Of a stretch of DNA of 64,000 nt, positions 55,107 to 63,449 are shown piece after piece. Made by a program: the position numbers and the translations under genes. Numbering within the stretch: the stretch's first letter is position 1; each line of letters opens with the position of its first letter. Under the pieces are notes generated by a model. The model made no database searches and had not been told where the DNA came from. It worked only from the letters and a program-made list of their open reading frames with translations. The stretch lies in the NCBI RefSeq assembly GCF_003347495.1, contig NZ_QCXY01000011.1, forward strand, positions 124,001-188,000. The letters are read 5' to 3'. This stretch comes from Pleomorphovibrio marinus (lineage in GTDB: Bacteria > Bacteroidota > Bacteroidia > Cytophagales > Cyclobacteriaceae).

Positions 55107-57089
55107 ATGGAACAGAAAAGGCAATTGGAAAAGCTCCATGGATTGATCCAGTTTCTGGTATACGCCATGGTGTTTCTGGAACTGTTTCTTTTTATCTACA
55201 GCCCTATCGTGCTAATTCCAGGGGGGAAGGCCATGCACCTGGCGCCCATTGTGGACAAACTGATGAATCTACCCATTTACCAAAACCTGTTATTCAGCAA
55301 GTTTGCCATTTTATTGGCCATCTGCTTGGCAGCCATCGGCACCCTTTCAAAAAAGGAGCTGGATATAAACCCACAAACGCAGATCGTCTTTCCGTTGGTG
55401 TTGGGGTTTATCCTGTTCTTCGGTGCACTGTTTTTCTATTCCATGGAGGGCAGCTCCATGATCCTGCCTTATACCAGTTGGCCTGACCTGGCCTTTGCCC
55501 TTTCTTCCCTGATGGGGGCGGTATTGATCCATACCTCACTGGACAATGTATCCAAATTGATCAAGAGTGGGCTGGGAAAGGATGAATGGAACATTGAGGG
55601 AGAATCCTTTATGCAGCAGAAGGAGAAAATGGATACCCCCTATTCGGTCAATATTCCCATGCGGTTTTATTACAAAAAGCGCATCCATAAGGGCTGGATC
55701 AATATTGTCAACCCTTTCCGGGGCACCCTGCTGATAGGTACCCCTGGCAGTGGCAAGTCCTTTAGCGTGGTGAACCCCTTTATCCGGCAACTGATTGCCA
55801 AGGGGTTTACCATGTGCCTGTACGATTTCAAGTTTCCAGACCTGGGACAGATTGCCTACCACCACTTTTTATTGGGAAAGCAGCAAGGCAAAATCCGGGA
55901 TTACCGGTTTTTGGTGGTGAACATGGACGAGGTGGAATATTCCAAACGGATCAATCCCCTGAAACGGGAATACATCCAGACCCTGGCCGACGCTTCCGAG
56001 ACGGCAGAAGCCATCGTGGAATCCCTGCAAAAAACCGAATCCACAGGTGGTTCGGACAAGTTCTTCACCCAATCCGCTGTCAACTTTTTGGCATCGGCCA
56101 TTTACTTTGTTTCCAGGCATCAGGACGGTAAGCACTCCACCTTTGCCCACCTTCTCGCCTTTTTGAACAGGACCTATGAGGAGATATTTACCTGCCTTTC
56201 TTCTTTTCCGGAACTGGAATCCCTGCTTAGCCCCTTTCGCAGTGCCTTGGAAAAAAGGGCTTTTGAGCAGTTGGAAGGCCAGGTGGGCACGCTAAAAATC
56301 TTTATCTCCAGGCTGAACACCAAAGAAACGGCCTGGATCTTTTCTGGGGACGATTTCGACCTTAAAATTTCAAGTCCTCAATCCCCGGCCATACTGGTGC
56401 TGGCCAATAGCCCGGCCACCCAGAACATCAACTCCACCTGTTACTCTGTAATTGTAAACCGCCTTACCCGACTGATTAATACCAAGGGCAATTTACCCGT
56501 TGCCATCGTTGCGGATGAGGCACCCACCCTCTATATCCACAGGGTGGAAAACCTGATTTCCACCGCCAGAAGCAACAGGGTGGCTGTGTTGTTGGGATTG
56601 CAGGAACTGCCCCAGTTGAGACAGCAACAGGGCAAGGATACGGCCAACACCGTTACCGCGGTGATCGGCAACGTGCTGAGTGGTTCGGTGCGGAACAAGG
56701 AAACCCTGGAATGGCTGGAAAGGATGTTTGGCAAAAAGAAACAACGGGGGGAGAGTGTTTCCATTGACCGCACCAAAACCTCAATAACCCTTAATGAAAA
56801 ATACGACCCCTTGATACCTGCCGGGAAAATAGCCGGCATGCAGGCGGGGGAGCTGGTGGGCCTTTTGGCGGTCGATGCTGAAAAATTCGACGGAGCCTAT
56901 AAAACGGCCAACATTCACTGCCGGGTAAACCTTGACCCCGGGGAAATAGAAAACGAGGAGAAAACCTCCAGACCCCTTCCAAAATGCTATGAGTTCAAGG
57001 GCAAAAAGGAACAGGTGCTGACCCGGAACTTTATGCGGATCCGGGAAGAGGTGGAGAACATTATCGATTACTATACGGCATCTGCCTAA
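55107..57089 (+). CDS. VirD4-like type IV coupling protein
   Basis: 660 residues. The N-terminus has three or four membrane helices (FLVYAMVFLELFLFIYSPIV, FAILLAICLAAIGTL, IVFPLVLGFILFFGALFFYS). The soluble ATPase has Walker A LLIGTPGSGKSFSVVNP at about residue 211, then MCLYDFKFPDLGQIAYH, and a Walker B-like VAIVADEAPTLYIHRVENL at about 465, with STARSNRVAVLLGLQELPQL after it. It hands the relaxase-DNA substrate to the channel. In Bacteroidota elements this protein is called MobC or TraG-like; I avoid a symbol to prevent confusion with the VirB4-like TraG. Confidence 0.88.
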   Translation: MEQKRQLEKLHGLIQFLVYAMVFLELFLFIYSPIVLIPGGKAMHLAPIVDKLMNLPIYQNLLFSKFAILLAICLAAIGTLSKKELDINPQTQIVFPLVLGFILFFGALFFYSMEGSSMILPYTSWPDLAFALSSLMGAVLIHTSLDNVSKLIKSGLGKDEWNIEGESFMQQKEKMDTPYSVNIPMRFYYKKRIHKGWINIVNPFRGTLLIGTPGSGKSFSVVNPFIRQLIAKGFTMCLYDFKFPDLGQIAYHHFLLGKQQGKIRDYRFLVVNMDEVEYSKRINPLKREYIQTLADASETAEAIVESLQKTESTGGSDKFFTQSAVNFLASAIYFVSRHQDGKHSTFAHLLAFLNRTYEEIFTCLSSFPELESLLSPFRSALEKRAFEQLEGQVGTLKIFISRLNTKETAWIFSGDDFDLKISSPQSPAILVLANSPATQNINSTCYSVIVNRLTRLINTKGNLPVAIVADEAPTLYIHRVENLISTARSNRVAVLLGLQELPQLRQQQGKDTANTVTAVIGNVLSGSVRNKETLEWLERMFGKKKQRGESVSIDRTKTSITLNEKYDPLIPAGKIAGMQAGELVGLLAVDAEKFDGAYKTANIHCRVNLDPGEIENEEKTSRPLPKCYEFKGKKEQVLTRNFMRIREEVENIIDYYTASA

Positions 57090-57120
57090 GCAAACTATAC
57101 TTCATTTAATCATAAACTCC

Positions 57121-57180
57121 ATGAAATCGAGCATCACAAAAACGCCCCCTAGTGGGATGATTATAGACTGCGAGATTCCA
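57121..57180. repeat. Left copy of inverted repeat flanking the ArdC module
   Basis: This 60-bp block is repeated in inverse orientation at 60137-60199. The matches fall in three exact blocks: ATGCTCGATTTCAT (14), ATAATCATCCC (11) and TGGAATC (7), with a diverged middle. It lies between the coupling protein gene and a small gene, 30 bp before the latter's ATG. Confidence 0.75.
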
Positions 57181-57210
57181 TATGGCCTTTAAAAAACAAA
57201 TTATAATCAT

Positions 57211-57390
57211 ATGAATTCAAAAGAAGAAAAAACACTACGATCCCTGTTGGGGAAACTGGACCGTCTCCAAACAGAAAGCCAGGTGCAGCTGACGCATGAT
57301 GAGGCCCGGTTGTACCAGATAGAAACCTTGGACGAGTTGCCTGAAGAAGACCATGTGGAACCCGAAATCCCACTAGGAAATGGCAGCTAA
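57211..57390 (+). CDS. Small acidic protein upstream of ardC
   Basis: 59 residues from ATG 57211, ending 11 bp inside the next gene. The sequence is SLLGKLDRLQTESQVQLTHD, then EARLYQIETLDELPEEDHVE: helical, acidic, no membrane helix. The overlap with the ArdC-type gene points to coupled translation. No known family. Confidence 0.55.
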   Translation: MNSKEEKTLRSLLGKLDRLQTESQVQLTHDEARLYQIETLDELPEEDHVEPEIPLGNGS

Positions 57391-58375
57391 GACCCAAAAG
57401 ATGTATGAGGCAGTGGCAGAGAAGATCATTGCCCAGCTCAAGGAAGGGACGGCTCCCTGGCAGCAGCCATGGGAGAAGTCGACCTCGGTTTTTGAAAAGC
57501 CCTTCAACGCCGTCACCAACCAAGCCTATAGGGGCTTGAACTCCCTTTACCTGCAACTATTCTCCCCCTTTGAAGACCCCAGATGGGCCACATTTAAGCA
57601 GGCCCAGTCCCAGGGGTGGCAGGTGCAGAAAGGAGCAAAAGGCATGGCCATCAACTTTGTAAAGACCCACCAGTATTTACCCAAAAGGGACGAAAGGGGG
57701 AAACCGGTAGTGGATCAAACAGGAAAGCCCGTCACAGTAAGGAAGGTGTTGAACCCTCCCATTGTCACCAAAGCCTGGGTATTCAACGCGGAGCAGATCA
57801 AGGGGGTGTCCCCCTTGGAAAAAAGTAAGGAGGTCAGCCAGTGGGAAAAGCTGGCCCGGGTGGAAAATTTGATTAAAAACACCAGAGCCAGCATTACCCA
57901 TATTCAGGGCAACAAAGCCTATTATTCTCCCCTAGGGGATAACATCCGAATGCCGGAAAGGACGCAGTTCAAGTCTTCCGACAGGTATTATGCCACCCTC
58001 CTGCATGAGCTGGGGCACTGGACAGGGCATAAGGACAGGCTGGACCGGAGCATCATGAACACCTTTGGGTCAAGGGAATATGCCAGGGAGGAATTGAGGG
58101 CGGAAATCGCCAGCATGATGATGGGTGCGGAACTGCGGATCGGCCATGACCCCAACCAACATGTGGCCTATGTGGAAAGCTGGATCAAGCTACTGACCGC
58201 GAAACCCTTCGAAATCCACCAGGCGGCAGCGGACTCCCAAAAAATCATGGATTACCTGATGGCCTTTGACCGAAAAAGGGAATTGAAGCAAGATGATGCA
58301 AGGTCGGTTGTACCGGAAAAGGTCGACCAGGTACCGCAACAAGAATTAGAACCCACCTTAAAATTTGGAAGATGA
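57380..58375 (+). CDS. ArdC-type antirestriction protein (ssDNA-binding and zincin domains)
   Basis: 331 residues. The N-terminal ArdC domain is recognised by MYEAVAEKIIAQLKEGTAPW, QPWEKS, YRGLNSLYLQL and WATFKQAQSQGWQVQKGAKG. The C-terminal zincin-like domain has the metal motif LLHELGHWTGHKDRLDR (HExxH at about residue 209) and AREELRAEIASMMMG, where the acidic residue completes the site. ArdC proteins protect incoming single-stranded DNA and inhibit restriction in conjugative elements. The gene overlaps the next by four bases. Confidence 0.88.
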   Translation: MAAKTQKMYEAVAEKIIAQLKEGTAPWQQPWEKSTSVFEKPFNAVTNQAYRGLNSLYLQLFSPFEDPRWATFKQAQSQGWQVQKGAKGMAINFVKTHQYLPKRDERGKPVVDQTGKPVTVRKVLNPPIVTKAWVFNAEQIKGVSPLEKSKEVSQWEKLARVENLIKNTRASITHIQGNKAYYSPLGDNIRMPERTQFKSSDRYYATLLHELGHWTGHKDRLDRSIMNTFGSREYAREELRAEIASMMMGAELRIGHDPNQHVAYVESWIKLLTAKPFEIHQAAADSQKIMDYLMAFDRKRELKQDDARSVVPEKVDQVPQQELEPTLKFGR

Positions 58376-59283
58376 TCAAGGAAAAAACATTACCCATGCA
58401 GGAGTTGAGACTTTTCGGGATCTATAAAGACGGAAAGTTCACCATTCCGGAAGAACAGGTCCGGGCACTGCAGGACGGAAAGATGACCGATGTGGTGGAA
58501 CTGAAAGACCTGAAAGGCAAGGATATCCATATCGAAAGTCTTCCGGCCAGGCTCTCCATTGTAAGGGGAACGGACGGAAACCCCTCCCTACGCATAGACC
58601 CGGTGTACAGGTTCCCCGATTCCCATCCCAAACTTTCCAAGGAGGAAAGTGAGCGGCTGATCCGTGGGGACATTGCCAACATCCGGAAAAACTATGTGGA
58701 CAGAGAAGGGAACGTAGGCACTGAAATCATCGCTTATGACAAAGCAACCCGGCAGTTTATGAGTTATGATCCCAGGGTCGTTCAGGCACCGGAGGCCGTC
58801 AACAACGAAAAGTTGACAGCGGAGCAAAAGCGAAAATACAAGGAGGGTGAAACGGTGGAATTGTCCGATGGCACCCAATTTCAGTTTTCCACCGTGGATC
58901 GAAAAGGCATCCGCTCCAACCGAAAAGGGTTGGTATTGTCCGTTTTGTTGGATGGGGGGATTTCCTATTTACTGTTTACGGGCGTACGCAGGATGATGGG
59001 TATAAAAAGCAGCGAGGAACAGTCCTATTCCAAGGGCTATCAGGACGGACTAAAGAAGATGCAGCAAACCATGGAACGAAGAATTGCCCTTAACCCATCT
59101 GACAAAGATGCGGTCAGGGACCTGAACTTGGTGAGGGAGGAACTCTCAAAGGTAACCTCTGCACACCCTGGGAAGTACCAGCATCGGGATGGGGATGAGG
59201 TAAAGCGGTTTAACTCCGTTGATAACGAGGTAGACCCTCCAAGCCAATCAGAAGTCGATGAACGCCGTCAACGAAGGAGTTGA
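58372..59283 (+). CDS. Accessory protein with DUF4099/DUF3945-like domains
   Basis: 303 residues from ATG 58372. The N-terminal half resembles the DUF4099/DUF3945 regions common in Bacteroidota mobile elements (VELKDLKGKDIHIESLPARL, SYDPRVVQAPEAVNNEKLTA, EGETVELSDGTQFQFSTVDR). A weak hydrophobic segment, LVLSVLLDGGISYLLFTG, occurs near residue 190. The C-terminal part is charged and helical. It overlaps its neighbours and is part of the ArdC module. Role unknown. Confidence 0.7.
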   Translation: MIKEKTLPMQELRLFGIYKDGKFTIPEEQVRALQDGKMTDVVELKDLKGKDIHIESLPARLSIVRGTDGNPSLRIDPVYRFPDSHPKLSKEESERLIRGDIANIRKNYVDREGNVGTEIIAYDKATRQFMSYDPRVVQAPEAVNNEKLTAEQKRKYKEGETVELSDGTQFQFSTVDRKGIRSNRKGLVLSVLLDGGISYLLFTGVRRMMGIKSSEEQSYSKGYQDGLKKMQQTMERRIALNPSDKDAVRDLNLVREELSKVTSAHPGKYQHRDGDEVKRFNSVDNEVDPPSQSEVDERRQRRS

Positions 59284-59902
59284 GCTGTTGGACAGCCTGG
59301 GGATAAACAGGGAGGTTCAGCAACTGTTTTCGGAGGTGTTGAGGGAAGATGCCAGTGGCAGGTTGATTGCGGATTATAGGGACGGAAATGGAAAGCTGGT
59401 GGACCGGGAAATCCATGGTATTTCAACACATAAATTATCGTCTTGCGGAATCCTTCAATGTTCCCCAGCCCTGCCGGAAAATGTCAGGGCACTGTATATT
59501 TCCGATGCCGTTATGCAGCTGGTCTTTATGGTGCAGCGTAAAGTCAAGCGCAGGGATTTTGCCTACTCCGCCTTTCTAGCCACCGGAGCCAGGTTGGATA
59601 AAGCACTGGTATTAGCAGGAATTGACCAATATCCTAAGGGTATAAAGATATATACCGTATTTTGCCATTCCCTGTTGGGTAGGATCAGGGACTGTAAGGT
59701 GCAGCACTGGGTCAAGGGGTTGGATTGCCGTTTTAGGATAGAGGGAAATAAGGTTGTCGCATTATTTAAGGGCAAGGAATTTTGGATGTCGGTTGGGGAG
59801 TTTTCACTGAGGAATCACCTAAGGCAGGTTGGAGTGAGGCAAACGGTGACTACCATTAAACCGGTTATTAAGCAATCCTATAATTTCAATTGTCTTTGGT
59901 AA
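59258..59902 (+). CDS. Toprim-like accessory protein (tentative)
   Basis: 214 residues from ATG 59258, overlapping the previous gene. The central part, ALYISDAVMQLVFMVQRKVK then AYSAFLATGARLDKALVLAG, follows the order of Toprim-like domains in element-encoded primase-related proteins (a strand ending S-D/E-x-x, then a second strand with TG). The invariant D-x-D pair of active Toprim enzymes is not evident, so it may be catalytically inactive or unrelated. It is the last plus-strand gene of the module. Confidence 0.5.
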   Translation: MNAVNEGVELLDSLGINREVQQLFSEVLREDASGRLIADYRDGNGKLVDREIHGISTHKLSSCGILQCSPALPENVRALYISDAVMQLVFMVQRKVKRRDFAYSAFLATGARLDKALVLAGIDQYPKGIKIYTVFCHSLLGRIRDCKVQHWVKGLDCRFRIEGNKVVALFKGKEFWMSVGEFSLRNHLRQVGVRQTVTTIKPVIKQSYNFNCLW

Positions 59903-60107
59903 CTTTAAAAATCCCCTTTTTAGCTTCTTCCCAGGGGCGGGTTTTCATTGAACCACTTTCGATTAATTCCAGGCGGCGGTTTACCTCCTCTTGTTGCCAT
60001 TGTGGAATCGAATCCTCATCCTTTTTAATGGAAACGTAATCAAGCGTTCGGATAAACTCCAAAAAGGTTTCAAAGCGGTCGTCCTGTATTTCCAATGTGA
60101 TTTTCAT
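59886..60107 (-). CDS. Antitoxin-like small protein without an adjacent toxin
   Basis: 73 residues starting at ATG 60107 on the minus strand. It reads KITLEIQDDRFETFLEFIRT, then NRRLELIESGSMKTRPWEEA and a basic tail. This is the pattern of antitoxin/addiction-module proteins that end with a short toxin-binding segment (R-x-W-x-E-A). The gene is convergent with, and overlaps by 17 bp, the preceding plus-strand gene. No RelE/ParE-type toxin gene lies downstream on the minus strand, so it is either orphaned or acts on a toxin elsewhere. Confidence 0.65.
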   Translation of the reverse strand: MKITLEIQDDRFETFLEFIRTLDYVSIKKDEDSIPQWQQEEVNRRLELIESGSMKTRPWEEAKKGIFKVTKDN

Positions 60108-60136
60108 CTGTTTATATTTTCTTTTCAGTGGTCAGA

Positions 60137-60199
60137 TGGAATCTTCGCATGATCAATAATCATCCCTACGTGTGTCGCTTGCGTCATGCTCGATTTCAT
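60137..60199. repeat. Right copy of inverted repeat flanking the ArdC module
   Basis: Inverse of 57121-57180, with exact blocks TGGAATC, ATAATCATCCC and ATGCTCGATTTCAT. It lies 30 bp before the antitoxin-like gene's start on its coding strand, as the left copy lies 30 bp before the small gene at 57211. The symmetric position means both copies sit in leader regions. Confidence 0.75.
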
Positions 60200-60501
60200 A
60201 CTACAATATTAATTTTTTTTCTCATTCCCTCAAATATGTAAGTAATACCAGAATGAGCACATTGTTGGAAAAAGGGCTTTTTGTATAAAGATAGTTATTA
60301 TTAAGATTACGATCAATTACAATAAGGCAAAACCAAAATCCTTCTAATCATAAGAAAAAATATACCACAATTCATCCTTTAGTATTCAAATACAAAATTT
60401 TAAATAAAAAAATTGCCAAAAAATATTTAATTGATTATTTTTAGTTATTGGTTTTACCTTTATGGAAGGTGCCATTTTTCCCAGCTTTTAAATGGAGTAT
60501 A
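60200..60501. other. AT-rich leader of the lipoprotein gene
   Basis: Around 300 bp with no gene. TTATTTTTAGTTATTGGTTTTACCTT at about 60434-60459 is AT-rich and could contain the promoter, but no clear Bacteroidota TTTG / TAnnTTTG pair could be fixed. Confidence 0.35.
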
Positions 60502-60987
60502 ATGAAAAGACTGCCTCTTGTATTGATTTTGGGAATTCTTATCTTTTCCTGTAGCGAGGACCCGGAGGATCAACCCCTAGTGGAAAAAACAGCCCGGGTA
60601 GAAATTGATTTCGAGGGTAGTCTCGATCAGTATCTGGTTAATTTTGGAATCCACTCCCTCTACAAAGGTGAGAGCGGCTTTGTAAATGCGTCCATCGTCC
60701 AGCCCGGGGAACTGGAATGGACCCAAGTCATAGCCCAAGCGAACACCTTCAACCTTTCCACCCCCCTTTCCTTTTCAAAACTTATCGTGGAATCAGAGGA
60801 GCCTGTGCATACATTCGGATTTATCTTTAATGCCGTCCACACCGGGAATATTCCCGATGAGAATTTCGTGGATCTAAGTGCCACCATACGGGTATTCGGC
60901 AACAACACCGAATATCAGACCTACCAGTACGCAGCAAGGCCAGTTGGGCAGGTCTCGGAGCCCTTGAGTGAGACGGTCAGGTTTTAA
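60502..60987 (+). CDS. Lipoprotein of unknown function
   Basis: 161 residues from ATG 60502 (an in-frame extension upstream lacks support). The signal MKRLPLVLILGILIFSC ends in a lipobox FSC, followed by SEDPEDQP, an acidic stretch commonly seen after the Cys in exported Bacteroidota lipoproteins. The mature part is beta-rich (VEIDFEGSLDQYLVNFGIHS, NTEYQTYQYAARPVGQVSEP). It stands alone and is followed by a good terminator. Confidence 0.75.
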   Translation: MKRLPLVLILGILIFSCSEDPEDQPLVEKTARVEIDFEGSLDQYLVNFGIHSLYKGESGFVNASIVQPGELEWTQVIAQANTFNLSTPLSFSKLIVESEEPVHTFGFIFNAVHTGNIPDENFVDLSATIRVFGNNTEYQTYQYAARPVGQVSEPLSETVRF

Positions 60988-61058
60988 AGCGAATATTAAA
61001 TGGATAGAATTGAGTTGAATAACCTACTTTTCTAGAATAGGTATTTATCACCGGTTAA

Positions 61059-61090
61059 AACTCCCCTCGTTTATGATAGGGGTGTTTTTT
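61059..61090 (+). terminator. Rho-independent terminator after the lipoprotein gene
   Basis: AACTCCCCT (61059-61067) and AGGGGTGTT (61078-61086) pair over nine positions with one mismatch, a 10-base loop, and a run of eight T from 61085. It lies about 70 bp after the stop. Confidence 0.8.
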
Positions 61091-61109
61091 TTGCCTCATG
61101 ATATTTCCT

Positions 61110-61240
61110 ACGTGGAGAACTTTATCATACTTCAGCCAGTCATCGGGGTTTCTGGAACACATTCAACTATTTTCAAACCATTATTCTTTCCTTACGCAGA
61201 ATCATTGTTTAAAAAACATAGGCAGAATCGAAAAACTTTT
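61110..61240 (+). pseudogene. Tyrosine recombinase C-terminal remnant (copy 1)
   Basis: One frame reads QSSGFLEHIQLFSNHYSFLT then QNHCLKNIGRIEKLFKKT. It resembles the C-terminal box of tyrosine recombinases (x-HIQxFLGHxSIxTT...). A better preserved copy is at 63118-63190. No catalytic domain remains. Confidence 0.4.
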
Positions 61241-61298
61241 TTAAAAAAACTGGTATCCCTGTCATATAAAACTAACTTTTAGATACTAAAGATTAAGA

Positions 61299-61790
61299 AT
61301 GAAAAAACCTCAACTGGAAAACCTCCTTAAAGAACTTCACCAAGCAGCTTACCACTGGTCAAGGCAGTGCTGCTCCTTTGATGAGGATTTGGCCAAGGAT
61401 GTGTTGCAACAGGTTTATTTGAAAATTCTTGAGGGGAAAGCCATCTATAAAGAAAAGTCCCAAATTAAAACATGGCTGTTTTCTGTCATTAGGTTTACTG
61501 CTGCGGAATGGAAAAAGAAGGTAAAAAACATCTATCCACTTGAAGCGGAATTCGATGTAGCAGAAACAGAAGATGAAGTCACAGCTGCTTCCCATGAAGA
61601 ATTGATCGAAAAGCTGCCAGAAAGACAAAAAGAGGTATTACTATTGGTGTTCTATCACAACCTTACCTTGGAAAAAGCCGCTGAGATCATGGAAATCAGT
61701 ATCGGTTCAGTCAGGAAACATTATGACAGAGGAAAAAGAAACCTCAAAGAGCTTATCTTAAAGAAGACGTTGCATGAAAACAATAAATAA
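61299..61790 (+). CDS. ECF-type RNA polymerase sigma factor
   Basis: 163 residues from ATG 61299. Region 2 lies at about residues 15-60 (DEDLAKDVLQQVYLKILEGK, KTWLFSVIRFTAAEWKK). Region 4 lies at about 105-150 (KLPERQKEVLLLVFYHNLTL then AAEIMEISIGSVRKHYDRGK). The size is typical of the family, which responds to envelope or extracytoplasmic signals. The next gene overlaps by 17 bp and encodes a single-pass membrane protein in the anti-sigma position. Confidence 0.88.
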   Translation: MKKPQLENLLKELHQAAYHWSRQCCSFDEDLAKDVLQQVYLKILEGKAIYKEKSQIKTWLFSVIRFTAAEWKKKVKNIYPLEAEFDVAETEDEVTAASHEELIEKLPERQKEVLLLVFYHNLTLEKAAEIMEISIGSVRKHYDRGKRNLKELILKKTLHENNK

Positions 61791-62100
61791 TTCCGAAGAC
61801 CAAGACCTTCAAAATTTCTTTAGCGAATTGAGAGCTGAGGATTCAGTAATAGTGGCTCCCCAATTTCCAAAAATTAGGAAATCTAAGTCATGGAGGTTGA
61901 TTCCTATAGGAATTGCGGCTTCTTTGGCTTTATTGGCTTGGTTTTTCAGTGGAGATAAAGCTATCCAAACCTTGGATCACGACGTGATCATCATTACCCT
62001 GGAAGCAGGACAAAACAATGAGCTCCAATTCAAAATTGAATCCACTACCGAATTGGAATCTTGGGATTCCCCTACTTCTTCTCTTTTAACTGATTTCTAA
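61774..62100 (+). CDS. Putative anti-sigma factor (short single-pass membrane protein)
   Basis: 108 residues from ATG 61774, overlapping the sigma gene. A short cytosolic N-terminus (QDLQNFFSELRAEDSVIVAP) precedes one membrane helix, RLIPIGIAASLALLAWFFSG, at about residues 46-65, and a short periplasmic tail. Anti-sigma factors usually have this order but are longer; homology was not evident, so the role rests on gene position. Confidence 0.6.
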   Translation: MKTINNSEDQDLQNFFSELRAEDSVIVAPQFPKIRKSKSWRLIPIGIAASLALLAWFFSGDKAIQTLDHDVIIITLEAGQNNELQFKIESTTELESWDSPTSSLLTDF

Positions 62101-62115
62101 CAAATTTTAACCTAT

Positions 62116-62847
62116 ATGAAAAAGCTATTGATAATTGGGATAATACTTTGCTCTGGTACTGTCAATGCACAGGATATATTTCATGAAGCCCTGTATTCGG
62201 CCGAACTGGTATTGCAAAACAGTTTTGCCATTTCCCTTACAGACCAACAGGCAGAAAAAATAAAAAAGATACATAGTCAAAGTTCCAAAGAATTCTATAC
62301 CGGCAAATTGGATCTGGATGAAGCTTCTGCAAAGTTGAAGAAAATGCTCGCCGAGTCCAAACCCAACCCAGAGGCAGTTTCCAAGCAAATGAATATAGTG
62401 TTAAACCTGGAAAATTCAATGAAGAGAAAAAGGTTGTCAACTTTGGTTGCCATAAAAAATGAACTCAACGAAACCCAGCAAAATGAGCTTTCGGACCTGA
62501 AAGCAATCAGCAATACCAAGGAATATGATATCTCCAATAAACCATTAATTATTGGGCCATTGACTACTGTGAATGGCGCTGAAAAAAGAACCGCTAGTGA
62601 TGCCACCACAAATCCAAACGTAAAATTGAGGGTTTCTGGAGATTCGAAGAATAGTCCGTTGATGTTAATTTCAACGAAAGACGGAATGGTTGAGATTGAG
62701 GATATTGATAAAATAAATCCGGATGGGATTTCAAGCGTGTCGGTCCTAAAAGACAAATCGGCGACCGATAAATTTGGTGAAAAAGGGAAAAACGGAGTGG
62801 TAATCATCACGTTGAAAAAAGACATACAGGAGCAATTTGAGAAGTAG
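62116..62847 (+). CDS. Secreted protein with Spy-like helix region and TonB-plug-like C-terminus
   Basis: 243 residues from ATG 62116 with a signal peptide (LIIGIILCSGTVNAQ). A helical part (residues 35-120) has an LTDQQAEKIKKIHSQSSKEF segment, reminiscent of LTxxQ/Spy-type metal or stress-responsive proteins. The C-terminus ends SVLKDKSATDKFGEKGKNGV followed by VIITLKK, the plug-motif pattern (SVLKDASATALYGSRGANGV) of SusC/TonB-type receptors. This suggests a signalling or docking protein linked to the sigma/anti-sigma pair. Confidence 0.7.
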   Translation: MKKLLIIGIILCSGTVNAQDIFHEALYSAELVLQNSFAISLTDQQAEKIKKIHSQSSKEFYTGKLDLDEASAKLKKMLAESKPNPEAVSKQMNIVLNLENSMKRKRLSTLVAIKNELNETQQNELSDLKAISNTKEYDISNKPLIIGPLTTVNGAEKRTASDATTNPNVKLRVSGDSKNSPLMLISTKDGMVEIEDIDKINPDGISSVSVLKDKSATDKFGEKGKNGVVIITLKKDIQEQFEK

Positions 62848-62897
62848 GGAACAATAGACCTTTGAGGTATGGAAAACCTCCAAGGTTCCGAGTGGCG

Positions 62898-62932
62898 ACC
62901 TTTGAGGTTTATGAAACCTCAAAGGTTTTTTT
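62898..62932 (+). terminator. Rho-independent terminator after the sigma operon
   Basis: A perfect 13-bp stem, ACCTTTGAGGTTT (62898-62910) with AAACCTCAAAGGT (62914-62926), three-base loop and T-run to 62932. It follows the operon's last gene by about 50 bp. Its arms also repeat at 62860-62885 (CCTTTGAGGTATGGAAAACC), forming a partial duplicate. Confidence 0.88.
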
Positions 62933-63008
62933 GGGTAAAGCCTTTTATTTATCTCTTTTACGATTTGTTTTTGGGAAATCCTTCGGCGAACTCTAAGGTT
63001 GTACCTCG

Positions 63009-63191
63009 TTGAAAGAAACCTACAACTATTTTAAATTCTTTCGTAAATCCTCATTTCTAATTTTCGCACGAAATAATTCTATAGTTGGTTTAACCATTTT
63101 GGTGAAATGTGATCAAACCAATAATCAGGGATTAGAACACATTCAATTATTTTTAGGGCATTTTTCTATCGTAACGCACAATCAGTGTTAA
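63009..63191 (+). pseudogene. Tyrosine recombinase C-terminal remnant (copy 2)
   Basis: The frame ends NNQGLEHIQLFLGHFSIVTH, then NQC and a stop. It retains the HIQxFLGHxS block of tyrosine recombinases. Upstream of it (KETYNYFKFFRKSSFLIFAR) nothing recognisable is left. It parallels 61110-61240. Confidence 0.45.
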
Positions 63192-63449
63192 ACAGGATCA
63201 AAATTACACGTTAACCCAATCCATATAAATTGGCCAAATCAATGACCCGCCAAAGTTATGGGCTATTTTTTCACATGCATCCGGATTGTCTGTCTGAAAT
63301 TTTCCAAGGAACTACGGCATAATAGGATGTGACCGACTGACGTGACTTATTCCGTTCCTCCTTGCGCTAAGTGAAAAACTCCCCAAGGCATGGGCTTATC
63401 ATTTATTTAGCCCTCCAGCGCCAGGAGTTTTAAAGTCGGCAAGCTCACC
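63192..63449. other. Intergenic region upstream of the RadC-type gene
   Basis: About 260 bp without a gene. Short open frames only. Nothing further supported. Confidence 0.4.

Noticed and set aside
63118-63190. Possible attachment site or active integrase near the right end
   Set aside because: Only a 20-residue C-terminal recombinase motif remains; no catalytic domain or direct repeat forming att sites was found.
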